Below, piece after piece: positions 15,256 through 22,163 of a stretch of 31,963 bases of DNA. The position numbers and the translations under genes are program-made. The notes under the pieces were generated by a model. It did no database searches, was not told the origin of the DNA, and saw only the letters and a list, made by a program, of their open reading frames with translations. Where the stretch lies: NCBI GenBank assembly GCA_964502525.1, contig CAZCXH010000043.1, positions 1 to 31,963 of the forward strand, given 5' to 3'. The DNA is from DATLYB01 sp964502525 (GTDB lineage Bacteria; Bacteroidota; Bacteroidia; Chitinophagales; CAIOSU01). The first letter of the stretch is position 1. Each line of letters begins with the position of its first letter.

Positions 15256-15873
15256 ATGAAAAAATATATTCTGATAGCTGCGTTCGCGATTGCAGTCGGT
15301 AAAGTGAGCGCGCAGGAACAAGGCAACAGCATGCTCTCGTTCAACTACCACATGGCTGTGCCTTCACTCGACTTCAGGGATTTCCTTGATGAAACTTCCT
15401 TCAGGGGATGGTCGGCTGATTACCGGTATTACGCAATTGACAAGTTTGCGGTGGGCATTCAATCGGGGTATCATGTGTTTAACAAAAAGTTTCCTCGTGA
15501 CACCTATTATTTCGATAATGGCGCGGCAACGCTCGTGCACTGGCGTTACGGGCATGTCGTGCCCATTTTGCTTGTAGCCCATTATGACCTTCTTGACGAG
15601 GACAGCAAGTTGAAACTATCAGCAGGGGTGGGACTGGGACCATACTATGTCAGGGAAGAAGTCTGGGTGGGTTTGTATTCCCTTGAATTTGACCAATGGG
15701 GCTTCGGGCTGGCGCCTGAGCTAATGCTTCGCTACATGTTCAATGAGCGCTTTGGATTGCTGTTTTCACCGCGCTACGAAGTGGTGTTTGGCGGGGAGCG
15801 GGCGAATTTCGATGATGAAAAGAACAACCTCGGATTCTGGGATTTCAGGTTTGGAGCTGCTTTGGGGTTTTAA
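15256..15873 (+). CDS. Small outer-membrane beta-barrel protein
   Basis: A 205-residue protein with signal peptide MKKYILIAAFAIAVGKVSAQ. The mature part is eight or so amphipathic strands (LDFRDFLDETSFRGWSADYR, FAVGIQSGYHVF, KLSAGVGLGPYYVREEVW, ELMLRYMFNERFGLLFSPRY) ending FWDFRFGAALGF with C-terminal Phe, as in OmpA-like or OprF-like eight-strand barrels of Bacteroidota. It has no peptidoglycan-binding domain. It begins 20 bases after the first DUF4136 gene and ends 22 bases before the second, so it is in the same operon. The role may be to present or anchor the neighbouring lipoproteins, which is inference. Confidence 0.8.
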   Translation: MKKYILIAAFAIAVGKVSAQEQGNSMLSFNYHMAVPSLDFRDFLDETSFRGWSADYRYYAIDKFAVGIQSGYHVFNKKFPRDTYYFDNGAATLVHWRYGHVVPILLVAHYDLLDEDSKLKLSAGVGLGPYYVREEVWVGLYSLEFDQWGFGLAPELMLRYMFNERFGLLFSPRYEVVFGGERANFDDEKNNLGFWDFRFGAALGF

Positions 15874-15895
15874 AATAATTAATCAGAGCAGTTTT

Positions 15896-16498
15896 ATGAA
15901 GCAGGCACTGTTCCTTTTATTTTTCTTTCCGCTCGCAACATTCGCGCAGGATGACGATATCGAAATCAACTCCACCACTATGAAGGGGATTGATTTCAAG
16001 CAATACAAATCTTACGCATGGCAGCCGTTCATTGATTCCATTTTCACCGATGAATTTGACAAGCAGACGCTTGACCAGCAGATAACCACTGCCATCAACA
16101 CCGAAATGCAGAGCCGCGGATTGGCGGTTGATGAAGCAACTCCTCAACTCTACATTCTGTATGCCATCATGCTTGACCGTGAAAAAGGATACGTTACCGA
16201 GCCTGTATATGGCAGACCCGATGTAGGAGTGGGAGTGGGTTTCGGGCGTGGAGGGTTTCACGGAATGAGCGTGGGCGTTTCAAGTCCAAGCGTGGTGGGT
16301 CAGGAAACCAAACAGGTGATGTACAGAAAGGGAGCGCTGGTGGTTGATGTCATTGATGCCGGCACCAAACAATCCGTGTGGCGCGGTGTGGCGAGCAGAA
16401 AAACAGAAGACAAAGGTCAACTGGTGAACGCCAAACTGGTGATCGAAGAAGCGGTTCCCAAGATGTTCAAGAAATTCCCCATTAAGAAGGCAAAGTAG
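15896..16498 (+). CDS. DUF4136-family secreted protein with Gly-rich loop
   Basis: A 200-residue protein with signal peptide MKQALFLLFFFPLATFAQ. The DUF4136 pattern is clear: GIDFKQYKSYAWQPFIDSIF, QITTAINTEMQSRGLAVDEA, PQLYILYAIMLDREK, then VMYRKGALVVDVIDAGTKQS and VWRGVASRK, with a closing helix (LVIEEAVPKMFKKFPIKK). Around residues 120-150 a Gly/Val-rich stretch (DVGVGVGFGRGGFHGMSVGV) sits where the first DUF4136 protein (14582-15235) has its Tyr/Trp-rich loop. It lacks a lipobox Cys. It starts 22 bases after the beta-barrel gene. DUF4136 proteins are common, poorly understood envelope proteins of Gram-negative bacteria. Confidence 0.88.
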   Translation: MKQALFLLFFFPLATFAQDDDIEINSTTMKGIDFKQYKSYAWQPFIDSIFTDEFDKQTLDQQITTAINTEMQSRGLAVDEATPQLYILYAIMLDREKGYVTEPVYGRPDVGVGVGFGRGGFHGMSVGVSSPSVVGQETKQVMYRKGALVVDVIDAGTKQSVWRGVASRKTEDKGQLVNAKLVIEEAVPKMFKKFPIKKAK

Positions 16499-16513
16499 TT
16501 TACGGTTCCACCT

Positions 16514-16566
16514 GTTTACGGTTTACGGTTAATCGTCAAACAATCGTCAACATGTAAACCGTAAAC
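16514..16566. repeat. GTTTACGGTTTAC inverted repeat, related to the element at 22016-22160
   Basis: GTTTACGGTTTAC at 16514-16526 is matched by its perfect reverse complement GTAAACCGTAAAC at 16554-16566 (13-bp arms, 27-base loop). The loop contains the direct repeat AATCGTCAAAC/AATCGTCAAC. The same 13-mer and its complement appear at 22050-22062 and 22106-22118, so this is a dispersed repeat within the window. Confidence 0.85.
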
Positions 16567-16577
16567 AAATCTTCCCC

Positions 16578-17228
16578 ATGCAAAAAATCATCACCCTTGC
16601 AGTCATTACCTGTCTATTCACTTCCTGTATCACTACGGAATTGATAGGTTCTTTGAAGACAACCGAAGATGCGCCTAAAAAATATCAAAAGCTGGGCGTG
16701 GTGGTTCTTTCTCCCCAAATGTATAACCGCGCAACAGTTGAGATGGCGATTGCTGAAAAGCTGCGCGCAAAGGGCATCAAAGCCATCGCTACATTTGATA
16801 TTTTCCCATTAGTCACTAAAATGGCGGAAGTAAAAGAGGGCGGCATGAGCCAGGATGAAATTCAGCAGAAAGTAAGGCAGCGCGTGAATGACAACAATCT
16901 CGATGCGGTGCTCATCATCACCGTGCTTGACAAGCAAAAGGAGACGCGCTATGTGGAAGGCTCCAGCTTTTCCATCGGGGCGCCCGTGTACGGGTATCCT
17001 TATTACGGATATTACGGCTATGCTTACTCCACCGTTTATTCCTCCGGCTATTATGAGACAACCACCAAATATTTTGTTGAATCAAATCTTTATGATGTCG
17101 CCACTGAAAAATTGATTTGGACAGGACAGACCAAGACTGACGATCCTGAATCAATCGAAAAAGAAGCGCCCAAGTTTGCCGACATCATTGTGGGCGAGAT
17201 TCTGGAAAAGAAAGCCGTGGCGCAATGA
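16578..17228 (+). CDS. Tyr-rich lipoprotein, paralogue of the gene at 13577-14269
   Basis: A 216-residue lipoprotein (signal MQKIITLAVITCLFTSC, Cys17). The N-terminal alpha/beta part (YQKLGVVVLSPQMYNRATVE; IAEKLRAKGIKAIATFDIFP; LDAVLIITVLDKQKETRYVE) matches the minus-strand protein at 13577-14269 in order and spacing. Residues 138-165 are Tyr/Gly-rich (YGYPYYGYYGYAYSTVYSSG), followed by KYFVESNLYDVATEKLIWTG, shared with its paralogue. It sits 79 bases after the second DUF4136 gene, separated by a palindromic repeat, and before a lone TAnnTTTG box. Function unknown; same cell-surface group. Confidence 0.82.
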   Translation: MQKIITLAVITCLFTSCITTELIGSLKTTEDAPKKYQKLGVVVLSPQMYNRATVEMAIAEKLRAKGIKAIATFDIFPLVTKMAEVKEGGMSQDEIQQKVRQRVNDNNLDAVLIITVLDKQKETRYVEGSSFSIGAPVYGYPYYGYYGYAYSTVYSSGYYETTTKYFVESNLYDVATEKLIWTGQTKTDDPESIEKEAPKFADIIVGEILEKKAVAQ

Positions 17229-17276
17229 CGGCTGCCATGACGATATGAATCAATCGGGGTGATTGCCGTTTCTTTT

Positions 17277-17284
17277 TACCTTTG
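17277..17284 (+). promoter_or_regulatory. Candidate -7 promoter box (TACCTTTG)
   Basis: TACCTTTG fits TAnnTTTG exactly and lies 18 bases before the ATG at 17303. A weak hairpin CAATC-ggggt-GATTG followed by a T-rich run (17251-17276) lies just upstream and could end the transcript of the previous gene. No -33 element is seen at normal spacing. Confidence 0.5.
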
Positions 17285-17302
17285 TATTAAAATAAATTCT
17301 GC

Positions 17303-18157
17303 ATGAAATCCACTTCGCTTATTGTTCTTCTTTTGCTGGCTGCCAAAATCGGACAGTCGCAGATATTAATGGCGCTGATTTTTGGCGACAAGCTTAATTC
17401 CGACAAGCTCGAGTTCGGGCTTACGCTTGGCAACAACTTCAGCACGCAAACCAATTTCGCTGATACCAAATGGAGAGCAAGGGGCTGGAATGTCGGTCTT
17501 TTTTTCAACTGGAACTTCGATAAAAAAGGCAGATGGTATTTTCATCCGGGCGCCATTCCCAAGTCCACCCTCGGGTTCAGGTATCTTCCCACCTACGCAA
17601 CGGGTGACGCAAAAATTGATGCGGTGATTGACAGCTTTAATTTCGAGGTGGAACGGAAAGTCAATTACATCCACGTGCCGCTTTTAGTAAGATACAAAAT
17701 ATTGAGTTTTGAAAGGGAGAGCAAGAAAGGAGAGAAAAAGAAACAGAGTTTTTTCATACAGGCAGGACCGCAGATCAGCCTTCGCACAAAAGCAAAGGAT
17801 ATTTTCTTCGCAGAACTGGACGAGGATAACACCATCACTTTTGAGAACGACCTGCGGGATGAAATACGCAGGTTTGATGTAAGCATTTCCGCAGGATTGG
17901 TTTGGAAATTCAAAAAATTGATCGAGCTGGACGTGAGCTATAACCAAGGGTTTCTCGACATTGACAAGGAAGAAGCAATCGGGACAGGTCAGGTTGGCGG
18001 AACCAACCGCAACCAGTTTGTGATGGTGAACGTGAATATTCCCGTAGGCGGAGGTAAGAATAAAAACAAAGCTGAAACCGGCACTACCGGTGAAAAGCAG
18101 GCGCCTGCTGAGAAGGAACCGAAGCCGAAGAAGGAGAAGAAAGGCAAAGAGAAATAA
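17303..18157 (+). CDS. PorT-family-like outer-membrane beta-barrel with Lys-rich tail
   Basis: A 284-residue protein with signal peptide MKSTSLIVLLLLAAKIGQSQ. The barrel pattern is that of the Bacteroidota outer-membrane beta-barrel domain (PF13568-like): KLEFGLTLGNNFSTQTNF, FHPGAIPKSTLGFRYLPTYA, VNYIHVPLLVRYKILSFE (the YIHVPLL motif is typical), SFFIQAGPQISLRTKAKDIF, and FDVSISAGLVWKFKKLIELD. After the last strand (FVMVNVNIPVGGG) there is an unusual 35-residue tail of Lys, Glu, Pro and Thr ending KPKKEKKGKEK. The tail is disordered and highly basic; such tails are not usual in this family. Its own -7 box lies at 17277. The next barrel gene follows after 44 bases. Confidence 0.83.
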   Translation: MKSTSLIVLLLLAAKIGQSQILMALIFGDKLNSDKLEFGLTLGNNFSTQTNFADTKWRARGWNVGLFFNWNFDKKGRWYFHPGAIPKSTLGFRYLPTYATGDAKIDAVIDSFNFEVERKVNYIHVPLLVRYKILSFERESKKGEKKKQSFFIQAGPQISLRTKAKDIFFAELDEDNTITFENDLRDEIRRFDVSISAGLVWKFKKLIELDVSYNQGFLDIDKEEAIGTGQVGGTNRNQFVMVNVNIPVGGGKNKNKAETGTTGEKQAPAEKEPKPKKEKKGKEK

Positions 18158-18201
18158 CAATTCGGCAATAAGCAATTTGGAAACAATAAAATCTAACCGG
18201 T

Positions 18202-18777
18202 TTGAAAAAGATTATTTTCTTCATCATCATTGCTTTTGTTTCACTTGAAACGCAGGCGAAAGTGAAATTGCAGTTCGGCTCCCGTGCGGGCGTGAACTCC
18301 AGTTTTTCGCGCAGCAGTCCGGGCGGCTACTCCGTGAGCTCGCAAATCGGATTTAACGCGGGCATCTATTGCCAGATTACTGAAATCTGGAAGAAACTGT
18401 ACATCATGCCCGAAGTGGATTACTATTTCAACTCATACAAGTTCGAATCAAGAATTGACGGAAGCGATGACAGGGTTAAAACACATACCATCCAGATACC
18501 TATCACGGCAGGATATGTGCTGGTTGAAAAAAACAAATTTTACTGGAAGGTGGATACCGGACCGATGATATCCATCCTTGCCGGTGTCAGCGATAATGAC
18601 TTCGGCATCACGCGCGACTATTACAAGCCGGTGATGGGCTACTGGAGAACGCAGACCTATATCCGCATCTCAAAACTTACCCTCAATGCCGGCTTTGACG
18701 CGGCAATGACCAAAATGTACCGGAACGATGATATCAGGGCGCACACCTGGTATGCGGGGATAGGGTTTAATCTGTAA
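18202..18777 (+). CDS. PorT-family-like outer-membrane beta-barrel (TTG start)
   Basis: A 191-residue protein. The frame has no ATG before the signal peptide: it begins TTG at 18202, giving (M)KKIIFFIIIAFVSLETQA, a good signal peptide. Barrel strands follow: KLQFGSRAGVNSSFSRSSPG, IGFNAGIYCQI, KKLYIMPEVDYYFNSYKFES, HTIQIPITAGYVLVEKNKFY, FYWKVDTGPMISIL, LTLNAGFDAAM, and the final AHTWYAGIGFNL. This is the PF13568-like layout, like the previous gene but shorter. It ends 11 bases inside the 3' end of the convergent DUF5723-like gene. Start choice is inferred from the signal peptide. Confidence 0.78.
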   Translation: MKKIIFFIIIAFVSLETQAKVKLQFGSRAGVNSSFSRSSPGGYSVSSQIGFNAGIYCQITEIWKKLYIMPEVDYYFNSYKFESRIDGSDDRVKTHTIQIPITAGYVLVEKNKFYWKVDTGPMISILAGVSDNDFGITRDYYKPVMGYWRTQTYIRISKLTLNAGFDAAMTKMYRNDDIRAHTWYAGIGFNL

Positions 18778-20152
18778 GGTTCTCTTTCTTCCTTCCTAAA
18801 TGCTTCACCCGTTCTTCCTTCTTCAGGATCGGGACTTTGATGGTGAGGTACAGGTCGAGCGCCTTGCCGCGGTCTTCGTAAACCCAAAAGGTGAAAAGGT
18901 TGGAAGAACCGATGATGAAAGGTTTCCAGCGCAGGGCAAGGCCGGCATTACCCGGAAAGTAATTTGAGAAATTCAGGGGAAGGTAAACACCGAAGCGTTC
19001 ATCTTCATATCGCGGGGTAATGTTATACCTGAAAATGAGAGGCGCATCTAAATTTGACTGCATCAACTGAATAAACGTAAAATGAAACTCCGTGAATACA
19101 GATAAATTTTTCACGAAGTTATAATCCCCATAAAGCCGCAGCGAAATCGGGAGAGTGACTTTGTAGTTTTTGCTGTAGGCCGTGTCAATGTCAAACATAT
19201 CTCTCAATGTATCCACCGCAGCCCTGAGCGTTGGCGCAGACCGAAAACGCTCCAGACTGATGTTTTCTCCTGTCACTTTGATTTCACTGTAATCGAGTGC
19301 TGAATTATAGATGGTTTGTCCGATGTCAGTAAGCGAGAACCCTGCCTTAAACCTGTAGTTGTTGGCTCCGGGATGATTAACGGAATCAAGAAACCGGTAT
19401 TCTGCGCCAATATCAAAACCATATCCGGTTCGATCATACAAATTGAGTTTCCCTTCATCTATCATGCTGTACATCTGCTGGCTCAGGGTAGCAGTCATGC
19501 GAAAACTGATATGCTCAACGGTATCACCGCTTGTTTGCACATCCAGATCGTTTACGTCAATATCCAGATTTCCCGTCCCAAAAACCATTTTGATGAAGCC
19601 GCCTGACGAAAGACTGTGGTGATTTTTTTCCCAAACAATTCCACCCGCTCCAATCCCGAATTCCTGCCAACTGTTGAAAAGCGTGGTGACGGTTTCTCCA
19701 TTGCCTTCCAAATCGGGATTGCCGGCTTCCTCGTCAAAAAGGCCGGCAATTCCCGGCTCCGTAAATCGTGAGGTCCAAAGAAAACGGGAGTTCCATGCAA
19801 ACGCCAGTGATAATTTAGGGTTAAGACTATAAATCACGGACGGACCCTGCAGGTTGGCAGCCACGTATGTCTTGCTTTCTGTGAGTTGACTGTACCCTTT
19901 CAATCCTCTGAACCCTCCCGAAGCCATATTGTTTAGCGCTTCTTCATTTTGGAATATATTCTTGGCTTCGGTAAAAACATGAACGCCCAAAACTGTTGCA
20001 TCAACCTTGTAAGGCGTTGGCGCCATGCCACCCGGACGAATGTTGGCGCTGCTGATGCCGGAAAATCGCCCTGTCTCAAAGCCGGGCCATAATTGGGGAA
20101 AGCCCTTGAGCCAAACCGATATCAAACCTATGGTGATAAACAGGCGCATCAA
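18767..20152 (-). CDS. DUF5723-like outer-membrane protein
   Basis: A 461-residue protein starting MMRLFITIGLISVWLKGFPQ (signal peptide). It carries the DUF5723 pattern known from Bacteroidota gliding/outer-membrane proteins: SANIRPGGMAPTPYKVDATV near the N-terminus, FAWNSRFLWTSRF, ETVTTLFNSWQEFGIGAGGI, GYGFDIGAEYRF, RFKAGFSLTDIGQTIYNSAL and KNLSVFTEFHFTFIQLMQSN. The whole length is beta-rich and Asn/Gly/Phe-rich. The C-terminus (KKEERVKHLGRKKENLTD) is basic and no longer a beta-strand, which is unlike a typical barrel end. It overlaps the convergent barrel gene at its 3' end by 11 bases. Function is unknown; it is probably an outer-membrane barrel. Confidence 0.7.
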   Translation of the reverse strand: MMRLFITIGLISVWLKGFPQLWPGFETGRFSGISSANIRPGGMAPTPYKVDATVLGVHVFTEAKNIFQNEEALNNMASGGFRGLKGYSQLTESKTYVAANLQGPSVIYSLNPKLSLAFAWNSRFLWTSRFTEPGIAGLFDEEAGNPDLEGNGETVTTLFNSWQEFGIGAGGIVWEKNHHSLSSGGFIKMVFGTGNLDIDVNDLDVQTSGDTVEHISFRMTATLSQQMYSMIDEGKLNLYDRTGYGFDIGAEYRFLDSVNHPGANNYRFKAGFSLTDIGQTIYNSALDYSEIKVTGENISLERFRSAPTLRAAVDTLRDMFDIDTAYSKNYKVTLPISLRLYGDYNFVKNLSVFTEFHFTFIQLMQSNLDAPLIFRYNITPRYEDERFGVYLPLNFSNYFPGNAGLALRWKPFIIGSSNLFTFWVYEDRGKALDLYLTIKVPILKKEERVKHLGRKKENLTD

Positions 20153-20190
20153 AACTGAGCTAAATTAAGGAGTCATTTGAAAAACTCTCT

Positions 20191-20322
20191 CGCCATTGCA
20201 AATACGGCAGCCTGATACCGCGTGTGGAGGCGGATGAAGCAATCCCTTTATCAGCAGCCCTTATCTGGGGATTGCTTCAGTCGCTCATCCCGCATTGCAG
20301 GGGCCGTAACTTCGTAATGACG
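20191..20322. repeat. CATTGC...AATGACG palindromic repeat
   Basis: The spacer 20153-20368 holds a long imperfect palindrome. Inner arms GAAGCAATCCC (20236-20246) and GGGATTGCTTC (20268-20278) are perfect inverted copies. The outer ends CGCCATTGCA (20191-20200) and CGTAATGACG (20313-20322) are inverted with 7 of 10 matches. This layout (CGTCATTGCGAG...GAAGCAATC...GATTGCTTC...CGCAATGACG) is a widespread mobile-looking intergenic repeat in several bacterial phyla (recall). No gene lies in it. Confidence 0.65.
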
Positions 20323-20368
20323 AAAGGTTGAGTTTCAAAAGATTCTTTTTTTATCAATAACCAATGAA

Positions 20369-21814
20369 TCAGGTTCTCCTGGAAAAATATGTGAATCCAA
20401 TCACTATCGCCAGAGCATGAATGGATGACTTCATGCCAACCGGTTCCACGTAAGTATCGCGGTAGATAGTTTCTGGCCGGTCGAAGCGGATGAAGTTGTC
20501 ATCGCGTTTGTCGAATCCAAGGGTATAATTGAACCCGATGGTGGTGAGCGTGTTTCCCTTGCGCATGGAAACGCCCAGCGTGAGGTGATACATATCCCAA
20601 TAGATGCCGCGCATCACCATCTCGTCCTGCGGTTCCAGTTTTTCATTCAGCGCATTGAAATCCGTGCGGAATGAAGTTAAAATCGCAAGGTTCTCCGAAA
20701 TATCATGCTCATAGCCTATTCCGAAATTCACGACTGTATTGGCAGCGTACACTACCGAAAGGAACTCTTTTTCGTCAATGCTGTAATCGTATGTTGAGGG
20801 GCGAAGAAACGGCTCGGGGTTGGGAACCACTACCTGGTAGCGTTTCAGCTTTTGAAAATATTCAACCGAAAACATAAGTGTTCCTTTGTTCATCGTTTTC
20901 TCAACGCCAAAGGCAATGCTCAAGGGTACTTTGTAACGCGTGTCATGCAGGTTTCTTTGCCGGTCGAGCGCGACCAGATCAAGGGTTGTTACGGTGTCGG
21001 GCTGAACGACAATCAGGTTGTAAACTGAAATTTCTCTCGACACGTTGGCCCAGCCGACCACGTTGAGCGAGGGGGTGATGAGCGACAGCCCTATTTTCCA
21101 GCCGTTCTTTCTGAAATGCAAGCCCGCCTTCCACAGCAGCCTGAACTCATCGAGCACGATGTCATACTGGTCTGAAATGCTGGAAATCAGGAATTCGGAA
21201 GAGTCGCTGAGGATGGCGCGCGTGAAGGTGTAGCTCTTGTTCACATGGCTGCGGTAGCTGAGAAACTGCGTGATCCCTGCCGACCAGTTGTCATTGATGC
21301 GGTAACCCAAGCCAAACCCGCCCCACTGCTCGAATATTCTGTTTTCGTATTCAAAGGACCCGATAAACTCCTGCTCAATATCCACTTCAGGATAGATGTC
21401 GTAAAATGACTCATACCGGATTTGTCCCTTTTCATTCCCGTAATGGCGCGTAATGAGCGCGTAGCTTCCCACAAACCGCGGATTCTTTTTGAAAGAAACC
21501 ATGCCCGAAAGCATCGTTGGGAAAAGCGAGAACCGCGTTGCCTTCAGATCAATGCCTTCGCCAGCGGCATCGCGAACTTTGTAGATAGCCACCTGGTAAA
21601 GATTGGCATTCACCGAAAGGCTTTTGTTGTCAATAAATGCCAGCGCAGCCGGATTGTAATACACCGCGCTGTTGTCATTAACGCCTGCCACCACTGCTCC
21701 CCCAAGCATTGCCGAGCGCGCCCCAAACTGCTGAGAGTTGTATAGGTTGTCTTGTGAAAAAATAATGTTACATAAAAACAGAAGCAGCAAAAGAACAATG
21801 AAATGCGCGCGCAT
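20369..21814 (-). CDS. OmpP1/FadL-like outer-membrane protein
   Basis: A 481-residue protein. ATG 21814 begins MRAHFIVLLLLLFLCNIIFS then Q, a signal peptide. The frame is open upstream to 21955, but that part crosses the decayed gene at 21847-22010. The mature N-terminus DNLYNSQQFGARSAMLGGAV then VAGVNDNSAVYYNPAAL is the hallmark of the OmpP1/FadL family (toluene/fatty-acid channels), where an N-terminal plug precedes a 14-strand barrel. The later strands (FGVEKTMNKGTLMFSVEYFQ, VVNFGIGYEHDISENLAILT, LGVSMRKGNTLTTIGFNYTL) end AIVIGFTYFSRRT. The end lacks the usual terminal aromatic. The ligand is unknown. Confidence 0.78.
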   Translation of the reverse strand: MRAHFIVLLLLLFLCNIIFSQDNLYNSQQFGARSAMLGGAVVAGVNDNSAVYYNPAALAFIDNKSLSVNANLYQVAIYKVRDAAGEGIDLKATRFSLFPTMLSGMVSFKKNPRFVGSYALITRHYGNEKGQIRYESFYDIYPEVDIEQEFIGSFEYENRIFEQWGGFGLGYRINDNWSAGITQFLSYRSHVNKSYTFTRAILSDSSEFLISSISDQYDIVLDEFRLLWKAGLHFRKNGWKIGLSLITPSLNVVGWANVSREISVYNLIVVQPDTVTTLDLVALDRQRNLHDTRYKVPLSIAFGVEKTMNKGTLMFSVEYFQKLKRYQVVVPNPEPFLRPSTYDYSIDEKEFLSVVYAANTVVNFGIGYEHDISENLAILTSFRTDFNALNEKLEPQDEMVMRGIYWDMYHLTLGVSMRKGNTLTTIGFNYTLGFDKRDDNFIRFDRPETIYRDTYVEPVGMKSSIHALAIVIGFTYFSRRT

Positions 21815-21846
21815 GCGGATGGGGTTTATGCTAAAATAATAATTAT

Positions 21847-22010
21847 TCAAAATTCCGCCTCCACGCTCAGCACTCCGAACGGTCATCCCAGCCGAGGTTG
21901 AAGATGCAGGCGCTAACGGTGAGAAAGCCTTTGTTGAAACCGAATATGATGCCACGCTGAATCCGCCTCTTCTCCTTATTTTCGTGTTCTCCGGTTTTGT
22001 GGAACAGCAG
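21847..22010 (-). pseudogene. C-terminal remnant of a beta-barrel gene, paralogous to 22164-22793
   Basis: Read on the minus strand from about 22010, the frame gives KEKRRIQRGIIFGFNKGF then LTVSACIFNLGWDD. The intact neighbour ends DVQRGITLGFNEKF then LSVSAYVFNLGWDE, the same stretch. After GWDD the frame goes to a stop; adding one base near 21882-21883 restores PFGVLSVEAEF and the TGA at 21849-21847, matching PFGVVSVEVEF of the neighbour. So this is a tandem copy with a one-base deletion, lacking its first three quarters: a TAG at 22013-22011 and a palindromic element lie where the rest should be. About 27 of 38 residues match. The remnant sits just upstream of the FadL-like gene. Confidence 0.82.
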
Positions 22011-22015
22011 CTAAT

Positions 22016-22160
22016 AGTGCAGCGTCAAGTGCTTTATGTCAGGTAAAAGGTTTACGGTTTACATGTTTCCTGTTTACCGTTAGTTTTTTCAAAAACCGTA
22101 AACGTGTAAACCGTAAACAGGAAACGAAAGAAACCGACAAAACAGGCTTGACGTTGCACT
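22016..22160. repeat. 145-bp long palindromic element (MITE-like) carrying the GTTTACGGTTTAC repeat
   Basis: Outer arms AGTGCAGCGTCAAG (22016-22029) and CTTGACGTTGCACT (22147-22160) are inverted with one mismatch. Inner arms GTTTACGGTTTAC (22050-22062) and GTAAACCGTAAAC (22106-22118), and GTTTCCTGTTTAC (22064-22076) and GTAAACAGGAAAC (22113-22125), are both perfect inverted pairs; the central TTTTTTCAAAAA forms the loop. The whole can fold as one long hairpin. It fills exactly the gap between the broken barrel copy and the intact gene. The same 13-mer pair is found at 16514-16566. No open frame of note is inside. Confidence 0.8.
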
Positions 22161-22163
22161 TAG

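Noticed and set aside
15364..15582. Open frames antisense or in other frames inside the barrel and DUF4136 genes
   Set aside because: They are shadows of the clear secreted proteins on the plus strand and lack signals or motifs.
21815..21955. N-terminal extension of the FadL-like gene to an upstream ATG
   Set aside because: This part is another frame of the decayed barrel copy, and the good signal peptide begins at 21814.
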